This document shows positions 10,222 to 22,000 of a DNA stretch of 64,000 bases, piece after piece (positions within the stretch are counted from its first letter, which is position 1; every line of letters starts with the position of its first letter). The notes below the pieces were generated by a model that worked only from the letters and a program-made list of their open reading frames with translations, was not told the DNA's origin and made no database searches. Source of the DNA: Akanthomyces muscarius (lineage: Eukaryota > Ascomycota > Sordariomycetes > Hypocreales > Cordycipitaceae); assembly GCF_028009165.1 (NCBI RefSeq), contig NC_079245.1, positions 2,914,001 through 2,978,000 of the forward strand, read 5' to 3'. The translations under genes were made by a program, and so were the position numbers.

Positions 10222-10722
10222 ATGCGCAGGTTTATCCTGCAGCAGCCGCTGTGTCCCTGCCCGGCGGGCGACAGGTGTAGTCAGCTCGGCCGGGGCAGCA
10301 CCGTCTACAAGAAGAAGCTGTTTCACTTTCGAGGGGACGCCTTGATCCGATCCGCGGTCTGCTCGGAGCAGCTCAAGCAGGGCAACAGCGCGCCGCGACG
10401 CGACTGCCCCAACACCTCGGATGGCTCCAAGAAGGGTTGGGAGAGCGATCCGTACGGCTGCGTTCGCGACATGAGGATATGCCTAGCCTGCGCGGAATGC
10501 CTAAGGCCTGATGATGCAGAGTTGGGCGCTGCTTTGCAGCGAGGCACGGGAGACTGGGCGAGCAGGGCAGAGCGGGCGACGGGGATGATTATCCGTGTGC
10601 AACGGCGATGGCAGCGAAGCGCTTATCGTACATGGGGACTTTTCTTTTGTGGCATCAGATACTTATACCAGGACCATCTTTGCCGAATCAAATGTTTACA
10701 CAACAGCTTGAAAGAGAATTAG
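10222..10722 (+). CDS. MC/CPC array protein 4 with C-terminal extension
   Basis: From ATG 10222 the product starts MRRFILQQPLCPC, so it keeps CPC at residues 11-13 but has Arg where the others have Cys at position 2. It continues with AGDRC, a FHFRG block, CPNTSDGSKKG (shared with member 6) and the terminal CLACAEC (CxxCxxxC). All other members stop soon after this motif. This frame runs on for about 70 more residues of different composition to a stop at 10722. An intron or a lost stop codon may explain the tail. In-frame upstream ATGs exist, but 10222 aligns with the paralog starts. A TATATAG at 9858 is a weak promoter candidate. Confidence 0.65.
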   Translation: MRRFILQQPLCPCPAGDRCSQLGRGSTVYKKKLFHFRGDALIRSAVCSEQLKQGNSAPRRDCPNTSDGSKKGWESDPYGCVRDMRICLACAECLRPDDAELGAALQRGTGDWASRAERATGMIIRVQRRWQRSAYRTWGLFFCGIRYLYQDHLCRIKCLHNSLKEN

Positions 10723-10888
10723 TCACCGCTAGCGAAAGTCCCGTTCATAAATCACTGTATGTCGGTGCACGGTAGGATCTATATCTATCGGCAGGAGTCC
10801 TGTCGCAAAACAGCTTGAACCATTTATTTTACTGCTCTTATCTGTCATTACCTTGTCAAATTATTTCTTTCTACAGCCCAAACCTAGC

Positions 10889-11188
10889 ATGTGCCTCTTC
10901 CATTTTGAAGTAACGGTGTGTCGATGCCCACACTACGACAGGTGCTTGGGCGCCGAGAGGTACAAGCAGGCCAACATCAACGGCGATCTATACCACGTCC
11001 TAAGCGAGCCGATCGCAAAGAGTCAAATCTGCCTGCGGCAGCGGCTGAAAAAAAGAGGCGCATCGGCGTCCCGAAGCTGCGTACAGACACCGATGCAGTC
11101 TCGCCTCGGGTCCGCCTATGACAAGACCGTCTTTGTCTTTGCAGACAGCCTGTGCAACGACTGCGCCATGTGCAGCAACTGGATCTAG
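10889..11188 (+). CDS. Small cysteine-rich MC/CPC array protein 5
   Basis: The 99-residue product starts MCLFHFEVTVCRCP, so CPC has become CRC at the same position. It then has DRC, a central pair of cysteines and the terminal CNDCAMC (CxxCxxxC) four residues from the stop. It is rich in Arg and Lys in the middle. There is no signal peptide. An in-frame ATG 12 codons upstream exists, but the MC start matches the paralogs. The function is unknown. Confidence 0.7.
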   Translation: MCLFHFEVTVCRCPHYDRCLGAERYKQANINGDLYHVLSEPIAKSQICLRQRLKKRGASASRSCVQTPMQSRLGSAYDKTVFVFADSLCNDCAMCSNWI

Positions 11189-11352
11189 AGAATGACCAGG
11201 AGTCGGATTTTTTTTTTGGTGGCGCCTTGATTCTCTGGGGTTACCCGTGTGTACTCATGACCTGGGGAACTTTTTATCGACAGGTCCTACGCGAAAGGAC
11301 TGGTTGACGTGCATCCAGCCGCGCGCGACGCAGCACAATGCCGTGGCACCAT

Positions 11353-11360
11353 TATATAAG
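11353..11360 (+). promoter_or_regulatory. TATA box of sixth MC/CPC gene
   Basis: TATATAAG lies about 150 bp before the ATG at 11508, the same distance as for the third member. Confidence 0.55.
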
Positions 11361-11507
11361 AAATACAGAAATCTCACAGCTCGTCGGTCCAAAACTCACC
11401 TCTTGCATGCAATACTCGCGTTTCTTTTCTGAATGTGTCGCTATTTCGCAATCGCGACCGTCAAATTTTCCCTCTCCCCAAAAAAAGAAAACACAAGAAA
11501 GATAACC

Positions 11508-11813
11508 ATGTGCCAGTTCATCCAAGTGCAAGAGTTTTGTCCGTGCCCAGCCGATGACAAGTGCCGGCGCATCGACGAGTCGGTGTCGACGCCGTACGGG
11601 CCGCGCCACTGTGTCAACCAGACGGCGCTGGTGACGATCGTCTGCAAGCCGCGGCGGTTCATCATGTCGCATGCGGCCTTTGCGGCGCGCGAGTGCCCCA
11701 ACACGTCCGAGGGGTCGAAGAAGGGCCCCGGGGGCGACAGCTGCGTGTTTGAACCGTCTGATAGAATGTGCCAGTTGTGTGCTGATTTTTGCTGCATTCC
11801 TCGCTGCGTTTGA
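11508..11813 (+). CDS. Small cysteine-rich MC/CPC array protein 6
   Basis: The 101-residue product starts MCQFIQVQEFCPCPADDKC. It has further cysteines near residues 35 and 46, the block CPNTSEGSKKG almost identical to member 4, a later Cys, and the terminal CQLCADFCC. It is the last member of the array. There is no signal peptide or helix. The ATG at 11508 follows an A-rich leader. An upstream in-frame ATG at 11433 would add 25 residues without paralog support. The function is unknown. Confidence 0.72.
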   Translation: MCQFIQVQEFCPCPADDKCRRIDESVSTPYGPRHCVNQTALVTIVCKPRRFIMSHAAFAARECPNTSEGSKKGPGGDSCVFEPSDRMCQLCADFCCIPRCV

Positions 11814-11846
11814 CATTGCTGCGCTCAAGCGCAACACTTGTGTAGC

Positions 11847-11869
11847 CACACACACACACACACACACAC
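11847..11869. repeat. CA dinucleotide microsatellite
   Basis: An uninterrupted CA run lies just downstream of array member 6. Confidence 0.9.
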
Positions 11870-11879
11870 TGCACAGCTG

Positions 11880-12712
11880 AACTTTCTGTATGACGTCTGG
11901 GCGGCCCGTGACACAAACTGCTGCGCGGCAAGAGTCGGTGTATGGTATAGTCAGCTTGCCATCCCAGCCCCCAAACGGGGAGTACTGTAACGATGGACCG
12001 CGATGCTGACTTGGCCAGGCGTGTTGTCTTGCTGTAGCCCACGCTCAAATACCTGCTGGCCAGTCGCGGGCGCGTTGTGGCTGGGCAATCGCTGCGTTGA
12101 TTGTGGCCATTTCTCCGACTCGGAGTGGCTTTTTCGAGAGTCGAACCTTCGTTAGTATTCGATCGAATGGCCCAAATGGCGGGCAATAAAATGAATCATG
12201 TGCGCCGTAAGTTTGTCTGGTGAGCTTTTGGTTTGGCTGGTTCCTGTTGTTGCGGGTGCGTCATTGGCGCGGGGCACCAGCGCGGGGCAGAGATTTTCGT
12301 CCTGGGTAGCAGACGAGTTTGTCGCAGCAAAGAGAAGAGGCAGTATGTTGATGCAATTACCGAACCAGGCAATCTAGTCAGTGATTAACGATTTTTGTAA
12401 CTGGTAGCATTTTTCCAGTAATTTTCAGGGTCCTTTTAGCGTTATCGCGGCCGGCTGTTTGACTTTTCTCTGGTGCCCCTCCTCCCGTGCTGCCCCTCCA
12501 TTGGCCAGCGACCGCGTCGCCGTGATCCACTCAGGTCCCCAGGTGTGAATAATTTTTTGTTCCCGTCGCTGTGACTCGTCTCGCGCTCCCTTTCCCTTGG
12601 CGATTTGACAAGAGCTGTTTTCAGATTCTGTTCGTCTGCCCGTGTTCAACCGTAGACCGCGAACTCAGCCGCATTTCTCTCCATCCAGGTCGCCCATAGA
12701 AAATCCGCCGTC
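11880..12712. other. Spacer between the MC/CPC array and GMP synthase
   Basis: No gene is seen. The right part should contain the GMP synthase promoter and its 5' leader. An ATGTGCGCC at about 12199 mimics an array start but lacks the CPC pattern. Confidence 0.45.
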
Positions 12713-14781
12713 ATGTCTGTCACCGACGTTGAGACTGAGCCTCACAAGCTCTACGACACCATCCTCGTTCTGGACTTTGGGTGAGACTCACAACTGACCC
12801 TGCGATAGTCGTACATGTGCTAAATGCAGTTCTTCTCCTCCATAGCTCCCAGTTCTCTCACCTTCTCATCCGCCGTATGAGAGAGTTCAACGTCTATGCT
12901 GAGCTTCTGCCGTGTACACAAAAAGCCGCCGACTTGGCCTGGAAGCCCAAGGGTATCATCCTGAGCGGTGGTCCTTACAGTGTCTACGAGGATGGTGCCC
13001 CTCACGGTACTATTGCACGCCCGACCCCAAGTACCTAGTGCCAAAAGTAACACCTTCTTAGTTGATCCCGCCTGGCTGGACTATGGCGTTCCCATTCTCG
13101 GCATCTGCTATGGTATGCAGGAGCTTGCCTACCGTCTTTCTCCCGATAACGTTATTGCCGGCACTGCCCGAGAGTGAGCATATTTAGACGTCGTTTTTCG
13201 AAGCGTTTGACTAACGTTGCGCAGGTACGGTCTTGCCGTTCTCAATGCTAGCAAGGTCAGCGGTCACGTCGACCGTCTCTTTGTATGTACCCATTTATGC
13301 AGGCACTTGATACAGCCGTCTAACACATTCGCAGGAGGGCATTGGTGAGGATATGCGTTGCGTAAGTTGACCTGAATACTTCCGTTCACACACCCGTGAG
13401 ACTAACAACAATCAGTGGATGTCCCACGGTGACAAGCTCGCCAAGCTCCCCGATGGCTTCCACACCATCGCCACTACCAAGAACTCCGAGTACGCCGCCA
13501 TCGGCCACAGCGAGAAGCCCATCTACGCCATTCAGTTCCACCCCGAGGTCACCCACACCGAAGGGTACGTGACCCAGCAGCTCCTCGCCTGAAGTTTTAC
13601 TAACCAGCCGCAGCGGTGACATTATTCTTAAGAACTTTGCCGTCGGCATCTGCAAGGCCCAGCAGAAGTGGACCATGGCCAGCCTCGTCGACCAGTGGAT
13701 CACCCGCATCCGCAACCTCGTCGGTACCAAGGGCCAGGTTCTTGGTGCCGTCTCCGGCGGTGTCGACTCGACGGTCGCCGCTAAGCTGATGCACGAGGCC
13801 ATCGGCGATCGCTTCCACGCCGTCATGGTCGACAACGGCTGCCTGCGCCTCGACGAGGCCAAGAAAGTCAAGCAGACTCTCGAGGGTCATCTTGGCATCA
13901 ACCTGACTGTTGTCGACGCCAGCAAGCAGTTTCTCGACGGTCTCGCCGGCGTCACCGACCCCGAGGCCAAGCGCCGCTTCATCGGCGGCAAGTTCATCGA
14001 CATCTTTGAGGCCGAGGCCGAGCGCATCGAGAAGGATGCCGCCCACTCGGACCGTGCCGGCAAGGTCGAGTTCTTCCTTCAGGGTACCCTCTACCCTGAT
14101 GTCATCGAGAGCATCTCGTTCAAGGGCCCCAGTCAGACCATCAAGACGCACCACAATGTCGGCGGTCTGCCCAAGCGCATGACCGAGGGCCACGGCCTCA
14201 AGCTCATCGAGCCCCTCCGCGAGCTTTTCAAGGATGAAGTCCGCGAGCTGGGACGCCAGCTCGGCCTCCACGAGGAGCTCGTCATGCGCCATCCTTTCCC
14301 TGGTCCCGGTATTGCCATCCGTGTCCTCGGTGAGGTAACCCCGGAGCGTGTCGAGATTGCTCGTCGCGCTGATCATATTTTCATCAACATGATCCGTGAG
14401 AACGGTCTCTACAACGAGATTGGCCAGGCCTTCGCCGCTCTCGACCCTAGCGTGAGTCCATCGCACTCAATACAATGCATTTTCACCGCAGAAGACTAAT
14501 TACATATAGCGTGCTGTCGGTGTCATGGGTGACAAGCGTGTCTACCAGTACATCATCATCCTCCGCGCCATTCAGACCAGGGATTTCATGTCCGCCAACC
14601 CTTACCCCTTCGACCACAAGCTGCTAAACGAAATCTCCACTCGCATCACCAACGAGGTTGACGGCGTGTGCCGTGTCGTCTACGATGTCACCAGGTAAGC
14701 CAAGACTACATGACTATAATAACGAGACTTGCATGCTGACTACGATGCAGCAAACCTCCTGGCACTATCGAGCTGGAGTAG
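12713..14781 (+). CDS. GUA1: GMP synthase (glutamine-hydrolysing)
   Basis: It converts XMP, ATP and glutamine to GMP, the last step of guanine nucleotide synthesis in the cytosol. Nine exons close in frame to 542 residues: 12713-12780, 12846-13006, 13062-13173, 13225-13282, 13335-13361, 13416-13564, 13614-14451, 14510-14694, 14751-14781. The amidotransferase half shows DFGSQFSHLL, the nucleophile motif GICYGMQEL and the catalytic His/Glu in QFHPEVTH. The synthetase half shows the P-loop [10 protein letters not shown] and the dimerisation end with [11 protein letters not shown] and KPPGTIE(L)E. Length is normal for fungi. All introns have standard GT-AG ends. A Gua1 homolog is essential for guanine prototrophy in yeast. 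Confidence 0.96.
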
Positions 14782-15533
14782 AGAGAGTATGGGTAAATTG
14801 GGATACAATAGGGGCACAAAATATAGAATTGGGTTATCACTCTGAGACAGAGCTTTTATACGTTGCACAATCAATACATGGTTTTTTTTCTTTTCCCATG
14901 GAATGCAGGAGTGCTCGAAGCGCTGGCTGACCTGCAGCACGCCGCTGATCGATAAATTACCTCCCTCAAGCCAGAGCGCCTCGTGCGTTGTCTGCGCCAA
15001 GACAACGGTCGGGAAGTGGGAGGTAAATGGCAGTTGTGGCACACCGCGGAGCAGCTTCGCTCGATCCTTTGCATCACACTTCATGTTCGGCTATCAACTC
15101 GTGTGACCGGTAAAACAGCAGCACCTACAAGGACTAGCTAGGACTTACCGAGACAACACCTCGTGTCACTGGTGGCTACCATCACTGTCTGAGACACTCA
15201 ACTGAGTCCAAGGATCAACAAGACATATCTCTATCAACAACAAGTCTGCTAGGCGGTTCAGATCAAGGCAAGGTTTTGTCCACTGAAAAAGTGCATATTA
15301 TATTCTGGATATGTATCAAATACGAAGCTATGTATAGCATCCCTTTTTCTGTACACTGGGATGCGGCCAAGAAATAAGATGCGAACGAAGTCTCAAGTAA
15401 CACACGCTGCCGGCTAAAATCTGAGCCGAGCTGATTCTTTTCAGTTATCCTCCATGTCCTTCTGAGCTTGCTCCTGGTTTGACCCGGAGCAGTGTTGTCG
15501 GTATCAGTCGGACGAAAGGTGCAGTACTGCTGT
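14782..15533. other. Convergent spacer between GMP synthase and hydrophobin
   Basis: The two flanking genes converge, so this region should hold both 3' ends. No further gene is seen. Confidence 0.5.
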
Positions 15534-15950
15534 TTAGACGGCAACACCAACGGGACGCTGGCAAAGAACAGCCTGATCGGCCTGTATTACGCGGAATTAG
15601 AACTTGGTCGTTGAGTAACTCGTTGAGAGTACTTACAACAGGGAGGACGGCGCAGCGAGCGGCCTTGCCAACCTTGGCGCAGATTTCCTGGAAGTGGCGG
15701 GCGTCACGAGGAGCCTCGCTAGCTGCAGTAACTATTAGTCAATGTCAAAGTCGACAAAGGTTTTCAAGGAGTGTCACGTACGAACAGAGGCGTCGAGGCA
15801 AAGGAGTCCGAGAACGTCAGTGGCGGAGCAGACGAGGTTGCTGAAGAGGCCGTTGGGGCAGAGAGTAGGGTTAGTGTAGGTGCGAGCAGCGAGCTCAGCA
15901 GGGGCGGCAAGAACGCCAGCAGCGAGGGCAGCGACAGCGAAGAACTTCAT
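15534..15950 (-). CDS. Class II hydrophobin-like protein with six cysteines
   Basis: Three exons on the minus strand (15950-15782, 15722-15637, 15581-15534) give 100 residues. A signal peptide occupies about residues 1-16. The class II fold signature is clear: CPNGLFSN at 31, VCSATDVLG at 40, ARHFQEICAKVG at 65 and PVADQAVLCQ at 84. Class II hydrophobins coat spores and hyphae as amphipathic films held by four disulfides. Here both cysteine doublets are reduced to one Cys (CS at 41-42, CA at 80-81). The remaining cysteines are 31, 41, 51, 71, 80 and 92, so at least one disulfide is lost. The two introns agree with class II gene structure. The frame is intact, so a working but atypical protein is likely. 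Confidence 0.85.
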
Positions 15951-16068
15951 TTTGATGGTGGAAAGTGGTGGAGTGTTCTGAAAGAAGAAGTGATGTGTAA
16001 GAGACTTGAGAGTTGATGGTGTGATGATCTGAAAGAACCAAGAGAGAGAACTGGGGGGATATCCTGTC

Positions 16069-16076
16069 CTTTATAT
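16069..16076 (-). promoter_or_regulatory. TATA box of the class II hydrophobin gene
   Basis: The minus strand reads TATATAAA about 120 bp before the start codon at 15950. Confidence 0.6.
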
Positions 16077-16079
16077 ACT

Positions 16080-19000
16080 TGATTTCGAGGTCATTGCTTG
16101 GCCGTCAGGATATTGTCCACTCACTTCCATCACACCCAGCCGAGGCTGTCTCTGCTCCACATGGACCAGTCTACCCACATCCATAGGCAAGGCAAACTAG
16201 ACCGGGCTTGAATGGCAAGACGACGGCGGAGAAACAAGCAAAATCACTTGGGAAAAATGAAAACAAATTGTGGCGTCCGAGGCTGCTGTTGTTCCCTGCA
16301 GGCCCCCAAAAAAGACATCAATGCGGCCTGGCCACCCCGGCCCCACCACCAACTTAATAAGACTGTCCAGCTCGACGGGGAAGAATACGAAGAGTGTATG
16401 TATGTATGTATGTACTACTGTGCTGTGATTGCACGTTAACCACTCCGCGATCAGTCGTACAGTCCCAATCTTAAACAGCCTCTCGGATGTGTGGGCGAGT
16501 CGGAAATGACCGATTGCTGTCCGTTGAAATGTCGCGTCCCATCGACCGGCCTCGGGAACGGAAACTATAGTTTGTTGCCCAGCAAACCGGACCAACGCCG
16601 TAGATGAACCAGGAGTAAAAAGGGGAATTGGCAGGGAGAGACTGTTACATCCGATCATGCACGACCTGTCGAGGCCCATTGCTACTGCGATGGCTGCCGT
16701 ACTAGTACCAGTGGTAATGTGTTGCCAACTTACTAGCTTCACACGCTTGGATGTACATCTTGGGCGGTGGGTGAGCAAACGGGGGGCTGGCTACAACGTC
16801 GCCGTCCCGTTAGGTTGGGGAGACTAAGCTAACGAGGCCTGCATCACTCTGACCGCATCATTCGTGAGTACTTTCTAGTGTTTGAAAATTGCAGAGGGCT
16901 GAGAAAAGGGTCTGAGACTCTGGTGACCTCGTTTCTCGCTCAACGTCTGTGACGGGGCGCCGCCCACGGCTCAACGCCGCCACCAAGCCACGGCTTAAAT
17001 TGCGTGGCGATTTGGCTGGGGGCGCCGCCCGGGTAGCGATGGCAAAAGGCTTTTGACAGATAAATCTTGGAAGATATCAGTACAGCAGGCTGAGTCCGGC
17101 GGAACACGGATCTCGCACTGCCATCTGCCGCATCTCTTATGAGTTGTTCCACGGGCCACGACCAAGTTTCGGCACTTGACCGACTGGTTTTTACTTTCCT
17201 CGTCTATCTTTGATTTATGCGAATGTATTCATGAAATCAATTGACCGCAAGTGGAAGGGGCATTGTGCAAAATACAGGGCCAGCATTCGCAGCCACCATT
17301 CCCGTTGACAGGACAAGGCTCGGGGTTACTGGCTGCGGAAGCAAGCTGGACGCCCGCCCTCAGATCCCGTTTTTTTTTTAGCATAGGCCCGGGTTCCCTC
17401 TCGCCGGACCTGCCCTCCATCCATCCATCTCTGCCCACACTTGGGATGGGTGGTGGCACTTGTGGGTTCTCACACCAGGCGGTGTTTTTTTTTGTTCTAA
17501 AGGAGCTGCCAGCGCTAACATCGGACTATCGCAGAAATGCCCCGTCAAAAGTGTGGAGCGTGTCGCTGCACCCCTGGGCTTTGACCTTCCATGCAATATG
17601 CCTATCCCAACGGATGAGGACGAGGGTTGGAGGGGGTTCGATGAATAGGCGATATGAAAGATTACATGGGGTGCGGCGAAAATAGGGCGGCAATCTCAGA
17701 TGGCGAATCAGCCATGCCTCCCAACTGGCATTCGCACACGGAAATGGAAGAGCACAAGTGCAATAAGCAGGATGTGGCGTTTTGCCCCCATCTCTGAGTT
17801 GTCGCCTGCGTGCATATGCCTACGTAGGACAGTGAGCAAAATGCAAGTGTCATGAGCTGAACCCAGATCCCTGTTCCTGCAGAGGGCAACAAAAAAGCGA
17901 GGCGGCTTATTATTACGGGCAAGAAGCAGGTTTGCGCCCAGTCGCTTGTGTGTTCAGCTTTTCATGTACCACGACATGTCGGCGGCGTGCAGACGAACAA
18001 GGGCCAAGCATTGGACGGTTGCATGCAATTATGCACAAAGCTCAAGCCAATTTTGTGCACTCGGAACTTTGCAGCTCCGATATAACAAATATAATTCCCT
18101 GTTGTTCACAAGTTTTGATATGTCACGTTTTATTGCTAGTTTTTGCTCGGATGCATTAGCAGGAGTAGGCGTTTTGCTTCTGCTCACCTGAATAAGCGTT
18201 AAACCGCCTTTAGCTGGGCGTTTCGCCAAGCAAGACAAACAACGCAACTACTCCCAAAATAGAGGTGGAAAAAGAGAAAGAGAAGAAAAAAACGGCCCTC
18301 CCAAGGAATCTCATAATCTCGGTTTCTGGCCATATTCCACCGCCTCGCGCCAAGCTTGCCAAAGTGTGAGTGGCCACTGGCACAGCCCTGGGGTTAAATA
18401 AAGGCCGGAGAGACATGCAGATTGACGTGGCCCAATTCGGATCTCACAGCTACCAGTAGTACATGCCTCTTGCGCCAGGGGACCCAGTCTTGGGCAGCTC
18501 TAGCCTGTACAAGTACCGCTTTCCCAAAGCAGTCAGCCCGTTGGTGATGTGTGAGACTGGTTCTGCAGCTGGAGATGCAGACATGTTTCTCGGTTAGAAG
18601 TTATCAAGACAGCCTCTTCATTTCGTACAATGGGAACAACGAAATCAGTCAAATGTAAAACATTGATGTCCCTTGATTTGCAAAAGCCGTTTACTTTTGA
18701 CAGATCGCAAACTCAAACAATGGTCCACGGCGGAGCTGGCCCATTGGTGATGCTACTGCGGTCCGGGGGGGGCCTGGTCTGCCAGCCCGGCAGGGCCCAA
18801 GATCCTCATAGTTGCCTTTCTACTAATAATAACACGCACGGCAGATGGCCACGCTCCAGATATGCATCACAGTACATATGAGCCCACACACAAACAGCAA
18901 CACCTCTGTTTGGGATGAGCAGTTTCTCGATGCTGACTGAAATCGACGCGCATACGGCGGCGACCTCTCCGCGGAAAGACGAACGCTTTGCTGATGAGTG

Positions 19001-22000
19001 GCTTTCATGCCTCGGCGTCCCTCGAGACCGAAGGCTAGTACGAGTAGCACTGCATAGCGCCGACCTATATCCTTTGTCATTACCTACTTCTGCAATGTAC
19101 GTTACTTGCAGCCGCACGCTACGGGCGAGTACATATGTGCATGCGTGGTCGAATACTAATTGCCTGCAGCACCCCTCCTCTCAGCTATGGGCTAACCAAA
19201 GCCAGCAATGCATATTTAGCGAGTCTCCCTCCAGCCTCCAGACCGGCCAAAGCCAGCAGGGAGAGGAGCCCGGCAGAAGGACCCCTTGCTAGCCACACCC
19301 AGAAAAGGAAAACAGCGTCGGCGCTGGTTGGCTGGCGGACTGTGCAGGGCGGGCCCGGCCCGGGCGGCCCCTCCGCTGGCTGTGATTTGCCGCTGAGGGG
19401 CTTTTTCCTACCATACCCGCTGTCCAAACAAAACAGCCTGTCATGCAGCAAGGCTTGCTGCCATCGGAAAGACCAGGATGCAGCCTGGACGGTCGTGGGC
19501 GGGCCTGCCCATCCAGTGCCAGCTTCCAGACCAGCCGTGTCATGCATGTCTTTCTTTGCTGTGGGTTTATACACTTGGGCCAGACTGGTAGTTTCCGTGC
19601 TGGCTGCAACTGTGCAGGAAGGTTGGGCTAGTAAGTAGAGGGGGCTGAGTGAATCCGCGGCGGGTTTTACTGCGTTTTTTTTATGTATTTTTTTACGTTT
19701 CCAGCATTGTCGTAACCAGCGTTTTCTTCGCCCCCCATAGATCCGGACAGAGAGGGAAGGACAGGGAGATCCTACGGCACCTCGTAGACTGCCCCGGAAT
19801 TCAGATTTCGTATTGGTGGTTTCGTCTCAACCTTTGCACAAGGCTGCGTTGATTGACAGCGCATCGAAGCTGCTAGGCTGCTCTTCTGTTAGCTAATAAG
19901 CATTAGACTACAACCAGCCACACCTTGACGGCGAGACATGACGGGGAACTGGCTAGTGTTACAACAGTCATCCCAGACTATTCGCTTCGCGATCCTAAAA
20001 TACTGGTAGTGAGGGAAAGGGCCTGTCGCGTCCGCGGTCCAGTGGAGTATCCAGGGGTGCAAGGTTGCCTGACCTCTCGCGTTCCGTCGAGCCTATCGTC
20101 CATTCTTAGTGTCACGGAAACCAGGCTCCCGACCCAAGCTAGTCACCCGGGCGGCCAGGCGAGAAAAAGAAAGCAAGCAAGCACCAAACTATTCCAATGG
20201 CCGTACTGTTTTCTTTTTTTCCCGCTCCGCTGTCTTTTCCTTCCTTGGACAACATTATCATAGCGTGGCCGTGAGTTCGTACAGAAAAGGAAAAACGTGG
20301 AAATTAGACAAAAAGTGAATCCGGCCGGTGAGCACGTACACTGGCAGCAAGTCTCACTGCAGTCCTTGGGCAGCAAGGAATTCCTTTCTTTCTTTTCTCA
20401 GTCTCCTCTCTCAGACCCTGCTTTTCATAGCACCGGACTTCCTTGGCTCGGAACCATGCCCAGCTGTGGGCACCACGCTCGCCAATGCAAGTACGCGCCT
20501 GACGAGCAGGAAGCTCAGACACCTGGAGGGGGACTTCCAGCTTGGCTCCAAAAAGAAATACGAGACACAAGCAAGGTTGAAAGAGCCTTAGATGGAGCAA
20601 TCAGGTAATCTGAGACCTGTCAGGTGTTCAGGACGGTACCTGGCTAGGCGAGGTTGCTACCCATGATGTGCACCAGAGTTGCTTGTCCCGTTCAGTACCC
20701 GAGCAGTGACGGCGCTTTTTTTCCGCTTTCATGAACTCTGCCTGCATTAGATTAATTTCACCAATGTACAGGGTCATTTGGTGTGTGTTACTGTCCCATT
20801 GTGATATTGGTCAGTCGCCCCCGAGATGTTACATCAGTCGTGAGCTTGTCAAACTGCCAGGCCCGCGGGGGGATGCTTGCGACGGCAAGGTTTTTCAGTC
20901 CAACTCTCATCTCGATCCACGTCAGTGTTTCCCGTCCACTGACTACTTACAAGCTGTCTTTCAACTCCCGTTCTCCTTGGCCCCAAGAGCTGAACCAGAG
21001 ACCCATTGCAAGTCTCCACGACAGCACCAGGGCCGTTAATACTGGTACGATTGGGGGCCGAGCCTAGAGTATCTAATTGACTCCATTCGGACCATGACAC
21101 GCTGATCGCAACAGTTTTCAGGGCCAGCGCAGTCTATCCCAGCATCAAACATCCATCCCGCGCACTTGTCATGCAGCGGGCGGCCGGGTGGCTTGAATCC
21201 GGCTTGTCGGTGGCGAGCTCAACAGTGGGTTACGTGCCATCAAGCGTGTAGCTGCATCGCCCAAGCGAGAAAAGAACGCTGTGCTAGTTGGCAGTTGGCA
21301 GCCCATCTTGCACACCTTTTTTGTGGCTTTAATATACGTGCAGTGTCGATCGCAGAGGATGAAAAGGCAATCAGGCACTCCTACTTGCTAGCTGATTCTA
21401 TTTTCCGCCGATGCGCCGAAGGTCATGATATAAATAAATTGCCCGGCAAATTGCAATCCAATTTGGGGCTTGACAGAAATCAAGAAAAACTCCGGTGACA
21501 AACCTGCAGCTTCTCTATGCCGATCATCTACGTATCGAGGCGTATTTTCCCCAGCCGCTCTGCTGCGCCCGCGATATGGCAGCCGTCGGTGGCTGACTTG
21601 CGGCCAAGCCTGCCTCAATAAGCTGCATGACAGCCAAAGTACGCCGTTGACGTACCATCTATAGGCTCTCGCCAGCCCGCATTTTCATTGAACAACCCAC
21701 GGGCCGTGGATAACGAATGCCTTTGACCTTGATCAGAACAATCTTCAAAAAGTAGGCTCCTTTGAATCCCCAGTGCCTGAATCACATGTGTACCAGTAAC
21801 CACGTCGTCTTCGTCGCGAGACAGTCCACAACCGCGCTAAAATAGCTCGTCGAGACATGGTGTCACAGCTCTTGCCATGCATGGCCACGACCGCCCTCCT
21901 ACAAAATCTGCACAAATGAACCCTTTTCCCGAGACAGTCGACTCTGCGATAGCGGCTAATGTGACATCTCTGCAGATGAGACCTGTTCCTTTCCACAAAG

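Noticed and set aside
12199..12380. ATGTGCGCC start resembling a seventh array gene
   Set aside because: The product lacks CPC and CxxCxxxC and has no paralog similarity.
13600..14466. 288-residue minus-strand frame
   Set aside because: Antisense to the long exon of GMP synthase, with no independent motif.
16197..16778. 193-residue minus-strand frame
   Set aside because: No domain, signal peptide or splice support, and it contains a microsatellite translation.
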